Made by a program: the position numbers and the translations under genes. From Photobacterium chitinilyticum (lineage in GTDB: Bacteria > Pseudomonadota > Gammaproteobacteria > Enterobacterales > Vibrionaceae), in contig NZ_RJLM01000001.1 of assembly GCF_004104355.1 (NCBI RefSeq), positions 124,001 through 188,000 of the forward strand: a stretch of 64,000 nt of DNA, written 5' to 3'. The notes under the pieces were generated by a model. The model worked only from the letters and a program-made list of their open reading frames with translations. It did not search any database and was not told where the DNA came from. Shown piece by piece: positions 25,887 through 35,202 of the stretch. How positions within the stretch are numbered: the stretch's first letter is position 1; each line of letters begins with the position of its first letter.

Positions 25887-27596
25887 ATGTACACAAGAGA
25901 AGAGAACACCCAAATCTTAATAGCTTTACTCAAAGCTTATGGCGTGAGACGTATTATAGCATCCCCAGGCAATACTAATACAGCATTTGTGGGAAGCATA
26001 CAAAATGATTCATATTTTACAGTTTATTCAGCTGTAGATGAAAGGTCTGCAGCCTACATGGCATGCGGTCTATCAGCAGAATCGGGTGAGCCCGTAGTAA
26101 TAAGTTGCACTGGTGCGACAGCATCAAGAAATTATATGCCGGGATTAACAGAAGCTTACTATAGAAAGCTTCCAGTAATAGCTATTACATCATCTCAACC
26201 AATTTCTCGAAATGGACATTTGTCAGCACAGTTTATAGATCGTAGCGTTATACCAAATGACGTAGCAACTATAAGTGTTTCTCTACCTGTAGTTAAAGAT
26301 CCCGATGATATTTGGGATTGTGAAATAAAAATCAATAAAGCACTTACAGCTTTATCTATGAATGGTGGGGGACCGGTTCACATAAATCTTCCTACAAAAT
26401 TTATCACGCCGTTTGACGTAAAGAAGCTACCAGTGGTTAGACATATTAAAACCATTGAGCACCGTGATTCCTTTCCACCTTTAACGGGTAAAGTAGCTGT
26501 TTTTATTGGCGCTCATAAACAATGGAATAAGAGCGAAATAGAAATCCTTGATGCTTTTTGTGAATCAAATGATGCTGTTGTATTCTGTGATCATACAAGT
26601 GGCTACCGAGGAAAATATAGGTTGTTATATTCTTTGGCCTCTGGCCAAGAGGTACATGATTTTTCTTTATCAAGGCCAGATATTTTAATACATATTGGTG
26701 AGATTACCGGAGATTACTTTAATCTAGCCATTTCTTCAAATACTGAAGTTTGGAGAGTTAATTTAGATGGAGAAATGAGGGATACATGGCGTAAGTTAAC
26801 TAACATATTTAAAATGAGTGAATCTGAATTCTTTATGGAATACACAAACGGAAAGGTATCCAATAAAACTGGATATTTCTCTACTTGTTCAGAGTACCTC
26901 AAGACACTAAATAATAATTTACCAAACGTACCATTTTCTAACATATGGGTTGCATCTAAACTGTCAAAATTAATTCCTGATAATGCAGTCATACACTTTG
27001 GTATTCTTAATAGTCTAAGATCTTGGAATTTTTTTGAATTGCCAAATTCAGTTAGATCTGATTGTAATGTTGGTGGCTTTGGTATTGACGGTAGTCTATC
27101 ATCGCTTTTAGGAGCATCATTAGCAGATCCCAATAGATTGTACTATATGGTTTTAGGAGACCTGTCTTTTTTCTATGATCTTAACTCTATAGGTTCTAGG
27201 CATTTAGGTAAAAATATCCGAATTTTAATTATTAATAATGGTAAGGGAACTGAATTTAGGCAATACAACCACCATGCTTCCTATTTTGGTGAGGAGGCTG
27301 ATAATTACATAGCAGCCGCAGGTCATTTCGGTAACAAATCAGATACTTTAGTTAAAGGCTACTCTGAAAGTTTAGGCTTTGAGTATATTTCTGCTATTAA
27401 CAAGCATGAATTTGATAGTAAGTATCTAAAGTTTGTTTCAAATGGAATTGGGAATAAACCAATACTTTTTGAAGTTTTCACAGACAGCACTGATGAAAGT
27501 AATGCTTTAGAAATGATGTTAAACATTGAAAAAAATTCTAAGTTAAAAGCAAAACGTAAGGCAAAAAGTGTTTTAAAAAAGCTTCTTAAGTATTAA
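25887..27596 (+). CDS. MenD-like thiamine diphosphate-dependent enzyme
   Basis: A 569-residue ThDP enzyme with the standard PYR and PP domains. The N-terminal SPGNTNTAF and DERSAAYMACGLS hold the activating Glu52. SCTGATASRNYMPGLTEAYYR resembles the acetohydroxyacid-synthase/MenD group. The cofactor motif is GD at 424-425 with NN at 450-451. It differs from true MenD, and no menaquinone genes are near. In this setting it could decarboxylate a 2-oxo acid and attach the two- or three-carbon unit to a keto-sugar, as YerE does in yersiniose synthesis, or make a small-molecule decoration. The SDR upstream would reduce the product. Function is inference; fold assignment is firm. Confidence 0.82.
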   Translation: MYTREENTQILIALLKAYGVRRIIASPGNTNTAFVGSIQNDSYFTVYSAVDERSAAYMACGLSAESGEPVVISCTGATASRNYMPGLTEAYYRKLPVIAITSSQPISRNGHLSAQFIDRSVIPNDVATISVSLPVVKDPDDIWDCEIKINKALTALSMNGGGPVHINLPTKFITPFDVKKLPVVRHIKTIEHRDSFPPLTGKVAVFIGAHKQWNKSEIEILDAFCESNDAVVFCDHTSGYRGKYRLLYSLASGQEVHDFSLSRPDILIHIGEITGDYFNLAISSNTEVWRVNLDGEMRDTWRKLTNIFKMSESEFFMEYTNGKVSNKTGYFSTCSEYLKTLNNNLPNVPFSNIWVASKLSKLIPDNAVIHFGILNSLRSWNFFELPNSVRSDCNVGGFGIDGSLSSLLGASLADPNRLYYMVLGDLSFFYDLNSIGSRHLGKNIRILIINNGKGTEFRQYNHHASYFGEEADNYIAAAGHFGNKSDTLVKGYSESLGFEYISAINKHEFDSKYLKFVSNGIGNKPILFEVFTDSTDESNALEMMLNIEKNSKLKAKRKAKSVLKKLLKY

Positions 27597-27607
27597 TAGG
27601 AAATTAA

Positions 27608-28732
27608 ATGAAGATTGGAATATTAACATTTCATCGTGCTCATAATTATGGGGCTGTATTGCAAGCTTATGCAATGAAATACAACTATTCAAAGCATGGT
27701 GAAACTGAGTTAATTGATTATTGGCCAGATTATCATGGAGCGGATTATGACTTACTAGACAAGAGGTTTCTAAATAAGGATATTTCATTTCTACAAAGGG
27801 TAAAATATTTAAAGTCGTCTATTAAACGACTTTTGATAGCTCCTATCCGGTTAGCTAGACATGGTAAGTTTAAACATTTCATCAACAATAATTTTGTTAA
27901 CTGTAATAGAAAATTAATAGTTGACCCAAAAGACATTCCAAATGATTTTGATATTTATGTATATGGAAGTGATCAGATCTGGAGAGTCTATGACATGACA
28001 GACTATCCTAGACCTGATCTAGTATATCTAGGGAAAAACACCCCAGAAACGGCAAAACGTATTGCCTATGCCGCAAGTATGGGACAAGTTAACAATCAAA
28101 CCCTAGAAGATGAAAGTGTCAATAATTTGTTGAGGAGATTTGATTCTTTAGGTGTACGCGAAAAATCTTTGATGCAAGCTATTTCAAAGATCAATTCTCT
28201 AAATGTTCAACAAGTTTTAGATCCTACGTTTTTAGTGCCTAAAACTCATTGGGAAGAAATGATACGTGATATTCCAAGAATTTGCGAAAAGCCATATTTG
28301 CTTTTTTATAGCTTAATCAATTCAGATGAATCTAGAATATTAGCTAATAAAATTTGCGAAGAAAAAGGACTGAAACTAATCGAGATAAATGGTTTCGAAA
28401 CTTTATCTGGCCATTTTAAGAGCGGAGTGATTCAGTCGGCAGGCCCTCTTGACTTTTTGAAGTTAATTTATGACGCAGAATATATTGTCTCAACATCATT
28501 TCATGGTGTGGTTTTCTCAATTTTATTCGAAAAGAATTTTTACGCGTGCGGTATGGGTAATCATGTTGCTAGGGTTGCTAGCTTACTTGAAGTTCTCGAA
28601 CTGAATGAGCGTCTAGTTGACTTAGGTAACGCAGAAATTAGTAGTATTGATTATTCTAATTCTAGGAGTATTCTTAAGTCTCTGATAGATGATTCAATTT
28701 TATTTATAGAGAATTCTCTTCAAAAGAATTAG
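27608..28732 (+). CDS. Polysaccharide pyruvyl transferase family protein
   Basis: A 374-residue PF04230 protein (WcaK/CsaB type). The start MKIGILTFHRAHNYGAVLQA, the YGSDQIWR block and AAYAASMGQ-like RIAYAASMGQ, VREKSLM, and the C-terminal STSFHGVVFSILF are family marks. Members transfer pyruvate from phosphoenolpyruvate to sugar hydroxyls as a ketal, although several relatives have other or unknown roles. It lies 11 bases after the ThDP gene, which also belongs to an enzyme class that often uses pyruvate, making a pyruvate-derived modification of the repeat unit attractive. Cytoplasmic, no signal peptide. Confidence 0.88.
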   Translation: MKIGILTFHRAHNYGAVLQAYAMKYNYSKHGETELIDYWPDYHGADYDLLDKRFLNKDISFLQRVKYLKSSIKRLLIAPIRLARHGKFKHFINNNFVNCNRKLIVDPKDIPNDFDIYVYGSDQIWRVYDMTDYPRPDLVYLGKNTPETAKRIAYAASMGQVNNQTLEDESVNNLLRRFDSLGVREKSLMQAISKINSLNVQQVLDPTFLVPKTHWEEMIRDIPRICEKPYLLFYSLINSDESRILANKICEEKGLKLIEINGFETLSGHFKSGVIQSAGPLDFLKLIYDAEYIVSTSFHGVVFSILFEKNFYACGMGNHVARVASLLEVLELNERLVDLGNAEISSIDYSNSRSILKSLIDDSILFIENSLQKN

Positions 28733-28738
28733 TTTACG

Positions 28739-29881
28739 ATGAAAATATTATATATTGTCGAAAGCCCCGCTCCATATGGAGCAAATAAATGCTTGATTGA
28801 TATTATTGACTTTGTTATAAAAAAAGGCGACGAACCTTTCGTTGTAGGCAGTACAAAAGGACAATTTTCCGATTGGCTATCTGAAAAGGAAGTTCCATTT
28901 AAATCACTAGGACATAAGTTATCAATATATCCCCGAGCAAAAACAGCAAAGGAAAAAGTTTTATTTCTTCCGAAATTTTTTGCGTTTAGAGTAGTAAACT
29001 TTTTAGCTCTAATAAAGTTAATAGTAATTTGCCTACATATTAAGCCTGATATCATTCACACCAATATCGGGCCAACTGCACTTGGTTATTGGGTAGCCAA
29101 GTTACTTAAGATTAAGCACGTGTGGCATCTAAGGGAATATCAGGATTTAGATTTTGGTATGAGTTTCTTCCCTAATAAAAAAGTTTTTACAGATCTTGTT
29201 GGGAGTACTGATAAAGTAATTTGCATTACTAATAAAATTTCAAATCACTTTTCAGTACCGTTAAATTCAGAAGTTATATATGATGGAGTTTTAGAACCGA
29301 ACGAATCTAAAATTTCCAAAAGTAAAAAACTGTACTTTCTTTTTGTAGGAAGACTTGAACCAACTAAAGGTATTGAAGATGTTTTGGATAGTTTTATAGA
29401 TTATTGTGAGTTGGGAAACCTAAATTATGAACTTCTGATTGCTGGTAGTGGCCAGGTATCCTATCTACAATATCTAAAACATAAGGTTGAACAAAGCCCT
29501 TTTAAAAACCAAATAAAGTTCTTGGGCTTTCGTAATGACATCAACGAATTGATGCGTAGTGCTAAGGCACTCGTTGTAGGGTCTAAATGTGAAGGTTTTG
29601 GATTAATCACTGCCGAAGCTATGTTCAATGGGTGCTTAGTTATTGGGCGTAACTCAGGAGGTACTTCAGAAATTTTGACCAATAATTTCGGAGGAAATTA
29701 TGGCCTTTTGTTCGAAAGCAATAAAGAGCTTACCTCGTGCTTTGTTGAAGCCTCTGAAATGACAGAAGAGGAGTTATCATCGATGACAGATTATGCTTTC
29801 AGTGAAGCTGTGAAAAAGTATAGATTAGAAACTCAACATGAAAAATTATATTCAGTCTATGAGAAAATAATTGGAATTTAA
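28739..29881 (+). CDS. Family 4 glycosyltransferase
   Basis: A 380-residue GT-B enzyme. The N-terminal domain opens with MKILYIVESPAPYGANKCLIDI and contains IIHTNIGPTALGYWVAKLL. The donor domain shows FLFVGRLEPTKGIEDVLDSF and the retaining-enzyme motif EGFGLITAEA (EX7E). A hydrophobic stretch near residues 83-103 may associate it with the membrane. It starts seven bases after the previous stop in the AT-rich core operon. It should add one sugar to the growing lipid-linked unit; linkage and sugar are unknown. Confidence 0.88.
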   Translation: MKILYIVESPAPYGANKCLIDIIDFVIKKGDEPFVVGSTKGQFSDWLSEKEVPFKSLGHKLSIYPRAKTAKEKVLFLPKFFAFRVVNFLALIKLIVICLHIKPDIIHTNIGPTALGYWVAKLLKIKHVWHLREYQDLDFGMSFFPNKKVFTDLVGSTDKVICITNKISNHFSVPLNSEVIYDGVLEPNESKISKSKKLYFLFVGRLEPTKGIEDVLDSFIDYCELGNLNYELLIAGSGQVSYLQYLKHKVEQSPFKNQIKFLGFRNDINELMRSAKALVVGSKCEGFGLITAEAMFNGCLVIGRNSGGTSEILTNNFGGNYGLLFESNKELTSCFVEASEMTEEELSSMTDYAFSEAVKKYRLETQHEKLYSVYEKIIGI

Positions 29882-29887
29882 TATTTA

Positions 29888-30532
29888 ATGATAAAAATTT
29901 TAACTTTTAAACTGATAACGATAATTTTCCTCGTTGTAAACTATATTTCATTATCTCAAAGATATAATTATTGGAAGCGTCGTTTTCTAGGATTTGCGTT
30001 TGTAATGAGAAATAAAAATTGCTTCCGTCACATAGGCGATGGTTGTTATATATCTTCTGATATTGTTCTTCGTAATCCTAATGATATTTCAATAGGTAGC
30101 TTATCTGAAATAAGTAGAAATGTAACTCTTACTACGTGGCGTAGTAACGATAGTAAGAAAGGACCACTAATTCATATAGGCGATAACGTATCTATCGGTG
30201 AAGGGGCTCACATTACAGCTAGTAATCTTATAAAAATAAATGATGACGTATTATTAGGTAAGTATGTAACTATTACAGATAATAGTCATGGCTATTCAGA
30301 CGCTACAGATAACTTTTTAGCTCCATCTGAAAGGGATATTGTTTCTGTGGGACAGGTAGTTCTTGAAGAACGAGTTTGGATAGGTGATAAGGTTACTATT
30401 TTGCCCGGTGTTAGAATTGGTGAGGGAACAGTAATTGGCTCAAACTCAGTCGTAACAAAAGATATTCCCAAACACTCAGTAGCTGTAGGTAATCCAGCAA
30501 AGGTTATAAAAAAATTAACTAACAAAAATTAA
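29888..30532 (+). CDS. Hexapeptide-repeat acyltransferase (LbH family)
   Basis: A 214-residue left-handed beta-helix transferase. Hexapeptide repeats run from about residue 50 (CYISSDIVLRNPNDISIGSL) to the end (VWIGDKVTILPGVRIGEGTV), with the catalytic-type His in TDNSHGYSD. The C-terminus IGSNSVVTKDIPKHSVAVGNPAKVIKK is the classical acetyltransferase finish. The N-terminus carries a short hydrophobic helix. It probably O- or N-acetylates a sugar of the repeat unit. It sits between two transferase genes with gaps of less than a dozen bases. Confidence 0.9.
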   Translation: MIKILTFKLITIIFLVVNYISLSQRYNYWKRRFLGFAFVMRNKNCFRHIGDGCYISSDIVLRNPNDISIGSLSEISRNVTLTTWRSNDSKKGPLIHIGDNVSIGEGAHITASNLIKINDDVLLGKYVTITDNSHGYSDATDNFLAPSERDIVSVGQVVLEERVWIGDKVTILPGVRIGEGTVIGSNSVVTKDIPKHSVAVGNPAKVIKKLTNKN

Positions 30533-30542
30533 TTGGAAGAAA

Positions 30543-31667
30543 ATGAAAATAATCCCTTTTTATTTACCACAATTTCACCAAATCCCTGAAAATGACGAAT
30601 GGTGGGGTAAAGGGTTCACAGAGTGGACCAACATGAAAAAAGCAACGAAACTTTTTGATTCTCATTATCAACCAAGAGTTCCTTTGAATAATAATTATTA
30701 TGATTTATCAGATGTTGAAGTCTTAAGGTGGCAATGCAAAATTGCCAAAGAACATGGAATCTATGGTTTTTGTTTTTATCATTATTGGTTCAATGGACAT
30801 AAACTGTTAGAAAAACCGATGGAATTATTGCTAAATAATCCTGATATCGATATCAAATATTCTGTTTGTTGGGCAAACGAAAACTGGAATAATGGTTGGG
30901 TATCAGCCGACAATAAGATTTTGATTGGGCATGATTTCAACGATGAAAACGATTGGGTAGATCACTTTGAATATCTTCTTAAGTTTTTCAAAGACCCCCG
31001 TTATATAATTGAAGATAACAAACCTATTTTAACCATATATGTACCTCATCATATTAGCAAACTGCAGGCTATGCTAGAACTATGGAACAGCTTAGCTATA
31101 GATAATGGTTTTGATGGACTGAAGTTTATTCACCAACATGTAAATAGTTATTTGGATAAAACTATGGATAAATCGCTTTTTAATTATGGTATACAATTCC
31201 AACCACAATACATTAATATGATTAACGAAAGTCATTTTCGACAGTTAATGAATATCTGGATTCCTAAGCTTACATCTATTGTGCAGAAAAATTTTGGATT
31301 ACACCTCAAAAAAAATCGAAAGAACCAAAAAGTAACTATAAAATCTTATGATGATGCATGGGAAAAGATTTTGTCATTAAAGCCCAGCAAAAAAGGAGAT
31401 TTGCCTTGTGCTTTTGTTGACTGGGATAACACTCCACGTAAGGGGCACAGAGGTTCTTGTTATGTAGGTTCTACTCCTGATAAATTCGAAAACTACCTTT
31501 CAAAACTAATAATTAAAGCAAGAGATGAGTACAACACGGATAAGATTTTCCTTTTTGCTTGGAATGAATGGGCCGAAGGGGGTTATCTTGAGCCCGATGA
31601 AAAGTATAAGTATGGTTACTTAAAAGCTGTTAAGAATGCATTGGAAAAAAATGATGCAATCAGTTAA
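30543..31667 (+). CDS. WbsX-family (GH99-like) glycan protein
   Basis: A 374-residue member of the WbsX family, built like a family 99 glycoside hydrolase barrel. Characteristic runs are IPFYLPQFHQIPENDEWWGK, GFTEWTNMKKATKLF, YGFCFYHYWFNGHKLLEKP, VCWANENWNNGW and FAWNEWAEGGYLEPD. Such proteins are common in O-antigen and capsule loci and are annotated as glycosyltransferases, but the catalytic activity is not proven. It has no signal peptide, so it acts in the cytoplasm if at all. The stop overlaps the start of wzy by about 30 bases, depending on the start chosen there. Confidence 0.88.
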   Translation: MKIIPFYLPQFHQIPENDEWWGKGFTEWTNMKKATKLFDSHYQPRVPLNNNYYDLSDVEVLRWQCKIAKEHGIYGFCFYHYWFNGHKLLEKPMELLLNNPDIDIKYSVCWANENWNNGWVSADNKILIGHDFNDENDWVDHFEYLLKFFKDPRYIIEDNKPILTIYVPHHISKLQAMLELWNSLAIDNGFDGLKFIHQHVNSYLDKTMDKSLFNYGIQFQPQYINMINESHFRQLMNIWIPKLTSIVQKNFGLHLKKNRKNQKVTIKSYDDAWEKILSLKPSKKGDLPCAFVDWDNTPRKGHRGSCYVGSTPDKFENYLSKLIIKARDEYNTDKIFLFAWNEWAEGGYLEPDEKYKYGYLKAVKNALEKNDAIS

Positions 31668-32841
31668 GGCAAATTTTACAATTTATTTTGTTTTATTTTC
31701 ATTCTGTATTTACATAACCTACTTGGGTAATAAAGAAACAGGTATGAGTTACTTATTAATATGTGCACTATTTTTTTCAGCATGTACAATATTTAATAAG
31801 TCTTGTTTTTTCAAAACAGAAGTTTTATTTTATTTGTTTCTTTGCTTACTATGGTGTTTCTCTCTGATATCTAACCAGGATAGTTTTAGGGTAAGTACAA
31901 TTCTATTTACTTCACTATATGTCATATCTTACATAGCATATATGAAATGTTTGGCTTTGAATAAGTTTTCTTCTGAAAACTATATATTTTTTATCCGCAG
32001 TATAATTATCGCCTATTTTATTGTGCTCCTGGTTCAGCAAGTTTGTGTTTTGATAGATCTTCCTATTTTAAACGTAAGTAATTATCAGGTTGATACGCCA
32101 TGGAAATTGAACTCTCTTTCAGTAGAACCATCTCATGCCTCTAGGATCATAGGAATTCTTATGATCAGTCACTTGTTTATAACCGAAAAGATGAGAGGCA
32201 AAAAATTCACTTTAATGACTTATTTAAGGACTGATTCAGTATTAACTGTGGCCTTACTGTGGATTTTGCTTACAAATGGTAGTGGGACTGCCTTTTTAAT
32301 ATTATCTTTGTTTATCTTTAGGTTTTTAAGTATAAGAAATAGTGTGGTGTTTTTATTGTTAATAATAATAGGTGCTATATCTGTTTCTGGTCATGAAAGT
32401 CAAGCTTTTGAAAGGTTTTTTGAATTTTTCAAATCGGCATTGACTATGGATAAACAGCAAATGATTATTGCGGATCATAGCGCGTCAGTAAGGGTTGTCC
32501 CTTTTCTAATCGCTTTTGATAAACTTAGCCTATTCAGTTTAAATGGTTTTATTGGCAACGGTGTCGATTTCACAAAAGGGTTTATGTCTTTAGAATTCCC
32601 TGGTGTAAAGGATGATTTTACTGGCGGAGGAATGTTATCATTTGCTTTGGAATACGGCTGGCCACTGTGTTTGCTTTTTCTTTATCTTACTTTCAAGAAA
32701 ATGGTCATACTTAATGAACCTGTCACAATAATATTATGGTTTATAATGGTTATGCTTAGTGGTATTAATACCTCATTACTTTGGTTTTCAATGTTTATTT
32801 TCTCCACAACTAAGTATTTTTACAACAATTCTTATGATTAG
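31636..32841 (+). CDS. wzy: O-antigen/capsule repeat-unit polymerase Wzy (candidate)
   Basis: A 401-residue protein made almost wholly of hydrophobic helices (about ten), with one large polar loop around residues 240-310 (HESQAFERFFEFFKSALTMDKQQ), the layout of Wzy polymerases. It carries HASRIIGILMISH and SGTAFLILSLFIF. Sequence identity in this family is poor, so the call rests on topology, on being the only such protein in the locus, and on position among transferase genes next to wzx. The ATG at 31636 lies inside the previous gene; ATGs at 31651 and 31654 are alternatives. It joins flipped repeat units in the periplasm. Confidence 0.8.
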   Translation: MHWKKMMQSVKANFTIYFVLFSFCIYITYLGNKETGMSYLLICALFFSACTIFNKSCFFKTEVLFYLFLCLLWCFSLISNQDSFRVSTILFTSLYVISYIAYMKCLALNKFSSENYIFFIRSIIIAYFIVLLVQQVCVLIDLPILNVSNYQVDTPWKLNSLSVEPSHASRIIGILMISHLFITEKMRGKKFTLMTYLRTDSVLTVALLWILLTNGSGTAFLILSLFIFRFLSIRNSVVFLLLIIIGAISVSGHESQAFERFFEFFKSALTMDKQQMIIADHSASVRVVPFLIAFDKLSLFSLNGFIGNGVDFTKGFMSLEFPGVKDDFTGGGMLSFALEYGWPLCLLFLYLTFKKMVILNEPVTIILWFIMVMLSGINTSLLWFSMFIFSTTKYFYNNSYD

Positions 32842-32908
32842 AAAAGTTAAAATTCTAAGCTGCGTTTTATTTTATTTTATTTTCAATATTGGAATCAAGT
32901 TATATTAA

Positions 32909-34018
32909 ATGAAGATTTTATGTGTTCACCAAAGTGCTGAATTATATGGGTCCGACCGTAGTTTTGCTCAATCAATAGTTGTTTTGAGACAGACTTACCC
33001 AACGGCTCTTATTGATGTTATTTTGCCCAATGATGGGCCTCTTATTTCATTACTCGAACCTCATGTCAATTCAATTCGATATGAAAATTTGGGCAGCTTT
33101 GCTAGAAAGGAGATACGTAGGCCTATAAAGTTTTTGGGTAAATTAGCGAAGACATCTTATAGAGCAATGATAAATACTTATAAATATGATTTTGTATATG
33201 TTAATACTATGGTGATATTTGGCTATTTAATTGGTTCTATTTTTGGGCGTAAAATTATAAACCATGTGCGAGAAATTCCTTCTTCTAAATTAGAAGGATA
33301 TGTATTTTCAATAATTTTTGCTTTAAACCGAAGCTTATTGGTGTTCAATTCTTATTACACAAAAAATAGCTTCCCTTTTTTATTAAATAAAACAAATGTC
33401 ATTCATAATGGTGTAAAGGCACCAGTTAGCAATCCGATAGTAGAGCATGATGTATTAAGGCTTTTAGTTATTGGAAGAATCAATGGTTGGAAAGGTCAAT
33501 CAACAGCGGTTGATGCAGTTAAGTATTTAATTGATAAAGGGCACAATCTTCATCTTGATATTGTGGGTGATACAGCTAAGGGACAACAATTTTATAAGCT
33601 TGAGTTGCAAAAGAGAATCAGTAAATTAGCTTTATCTGATTTTGTTAAAATCCATAGTTTTTCTAGTGACCCTCAAGCGTTTTATAATCATTGTGATGTG
33701 GTTTTGGTGCCATCCATACACCCTGAACCTTTCGGAAGGGTTGCAATTGAAGGAATGGCATCAGCACGTGCTGTTGTTGCAAGTAATCATGGTGGTTTGA
33801 CTGAAATTATCGGTAATAATCAAGGCGGTGATTTGTTTATTCCTGGTGATTCTCTTGATTTAGCAAGTAAAGTTGAAAAATATTTTGATTTTAGTTACCT
33901 AAGCTCCCAGTCTCTAGTGGCCTTAGGTAGATTTGAAGCGAAGTTTAGCCAAGAAATTTATGAGCAAAAGTTAGGGGCTTATTTTAAAGGTACTGTAGGT
34001 TATTATGTTAAAAGTTAG
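32909..34018 (+). CDS. Family 4 glycosyltransferase
   Basis: A 369-residue GT-B transferase. The N-terminal domain begins MKILCVHQSAELYGSDRSFA and contains the VNTMVIFGYLIGSIFG membrane-contacting stretch. The donor domain shows VIGRINGWKGQSTAVDAVKY, VLVPSIHPEPFGRVAIEGMA with a retaining-type EX7E arrangement, and VASNHGGLTEII. The ATG follows the wzy stop by 67 AT-rich bases. Its end overlaps the next gene by 14 bases in another frame. It is expected to add one sugar of the repeat unit. Confidence 0.88.
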   Translation: MKILCVHQSAELYGSDRSFAQSIVVLRQTYPTALIDVILPNDGPLISLLEPHVNSIRYENLGSFARKEIRRPIKFLGKLAKTSYRAMINTYKYDFVYVNTMVIFGYLIGSIFGRKIINHVREIPSSKLEGYVFSIIFALNRSLLVFNSYYTKNSFPFLLNKTNVIHNGVKAPVSNPIVEHDVLRLLVIGRINGWKGQSTAVDAVKYLIDKGHNLHLDIVGDTAKGQQFYKLELQKRISKLALSDFVKIHSFSSDPQAFYNHCDVVLVPSIHPEPFGRVAIEGMASARAVVASNHGGLTEIIGNNQGGDLFIPGDSLDLASKVEKYFDFSYLSSQSLVALGRFEAKFSQEIYEQKLGAYFKGTVGYYVKS

Positions 34019-34907
34019 ACGTTTAATTAAATCAATTCTTCCAGATTTTATATTAGAAGCTTATTATGAGAAAATGAGGGACCGTATTTTCTTTACTAAG
34101 CATGGCTATCATCTTAATGTTGAAAAACCTGTCAGTTTTAATGACAAGTTATATTATAGAAAGTGTTATGGAAATTTTGACACAATGGCTATGATAGCGG
34201 ATAAGTATAGAGTTAGGGAATATATAGAACAAAGAATTGGTAGTGATTATTTGATACCTTTACTTGGTACATACGATTCATTTAGTTATGATGATTGGAA
34301 TAAATTACCGAATTCTTTTGTCTTAAAAACAAACCATGGAAGTGGCCCAGACCATGTAGAAATTGTTAAAGACAAAAATAAGGCAAATCCGGGTGAGATT
34401 ATAAAAAAGTTTAGAAATGCTTTAAATGATGATTTTGGGCTACTTACTAATGAACCCTTTTATCAGAAAATTCAAAGAAAGATCATAGCTGAAACTTACC
34501 TCGAATCAGGAATGTTTACGCCGGATGACTTCAAATTTCAATGTTTTGGTGATGAGTTGTTAATTCAGGTTGATCGTGGTAGGTACGAAAATCACCAACG
34601 TAGTATATTTGATCGAAATTGGGTTGAAATGGACTATAAACTGAATTCGTCCTATTCGAAAATTGATAAATGCGCCGTGCCTGATAACCTTTCAGAAATG
34701 ATAAGATTAGCAGAAATATTGTCTAAAGACTTTGATTATATTAGAATTGATTTCTTTAATATTGATGGGAAGATTTACATTGGTGAATTGACACAAACCC
34801 ATGGTAATGGTTTGGAAGATTTTAAGCCTACCAAAATTGATTTTGAATGGGGTGGTTATTGGAAGTTGGATATTGATAATGAACTTTTGTATAGAAAAAG
34901 ATATTAA
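34005..34907 (+). CDS. TupA-like ATP-grasp protein
   Basis: A 300-residue ATP-grasp fold protein of the TupA-like family found in teichuronopeptide, capsule and O-antigen clusters. Recognisable parts are VSFNDKLYYRKCYGNFDTMA, ADKYRVREYIEQRIG, FVLKTNHGSG (nucleotide-binding Lys), and the C-terminal YIRIDFFNIDGKIYIGELT carrying metal-binding Asp and Glu. ATP-grasp enzymes ligate a carboxylate to an amine, so it may add an amino acid to a uronic acid, or do some other ligation; members are often labelled glycosyltransferases without proof. UDP-glucuronate made by Ugd in this locus would provide a carboxylate. Start overlaps the previous gene by 14 bases. Confidence 0.85.
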   Translation: MLKVRRLIKSILPDFILEAYYEKMRDRIFFTKHGYHLNVEKPVSFNDKLYYRKCYGNFDTMAMIADKYRVREYIEQRIGSDYLIPLLGTYDSFSYDDWNKLPNSFVLKTNHGSGPDHVEIVKDKNKANPGEIIKKFRNALNDDFGLLTNEPFYQKIQRKIIAETYLESGMFTPDDFKFQCFGDELLIQVDRGRYENHQRSIFDRNWVEMDYKLNSSYSKIDKCAVPDNLSEMIRLAEILSKDFDYIRIDFFNIDGKIYIGELTQTHGNGLEDFKPTKIDFEWGGYWKLDIDNELLYRKRY

Positions 34908-35202
34908 AAAGTAGTACTTAAGTTTGTTGTTTATTAATTTGGTTTGTTTTCCAACTTCGTATATTTATAATTCTCGTTTAGGTGCATAGTTTACACTTTT
35001 CTGATTTAAGAAAAGCAATGCGCAATATTTAAAAAATGAATTTTTGCCCACCTTTGTTATATTTATGCTTTAAACTATCATTTGGCGTCTTTTAATTAAC
35101 TTATGAGCGAATGATAATTATTTCAGAGCGTAATGTTTGGTGTTAGTTGTTATAATGAGACTTTAGCTTTTGTAATAATAATACATAAGATGAATCACAT
35201 TT

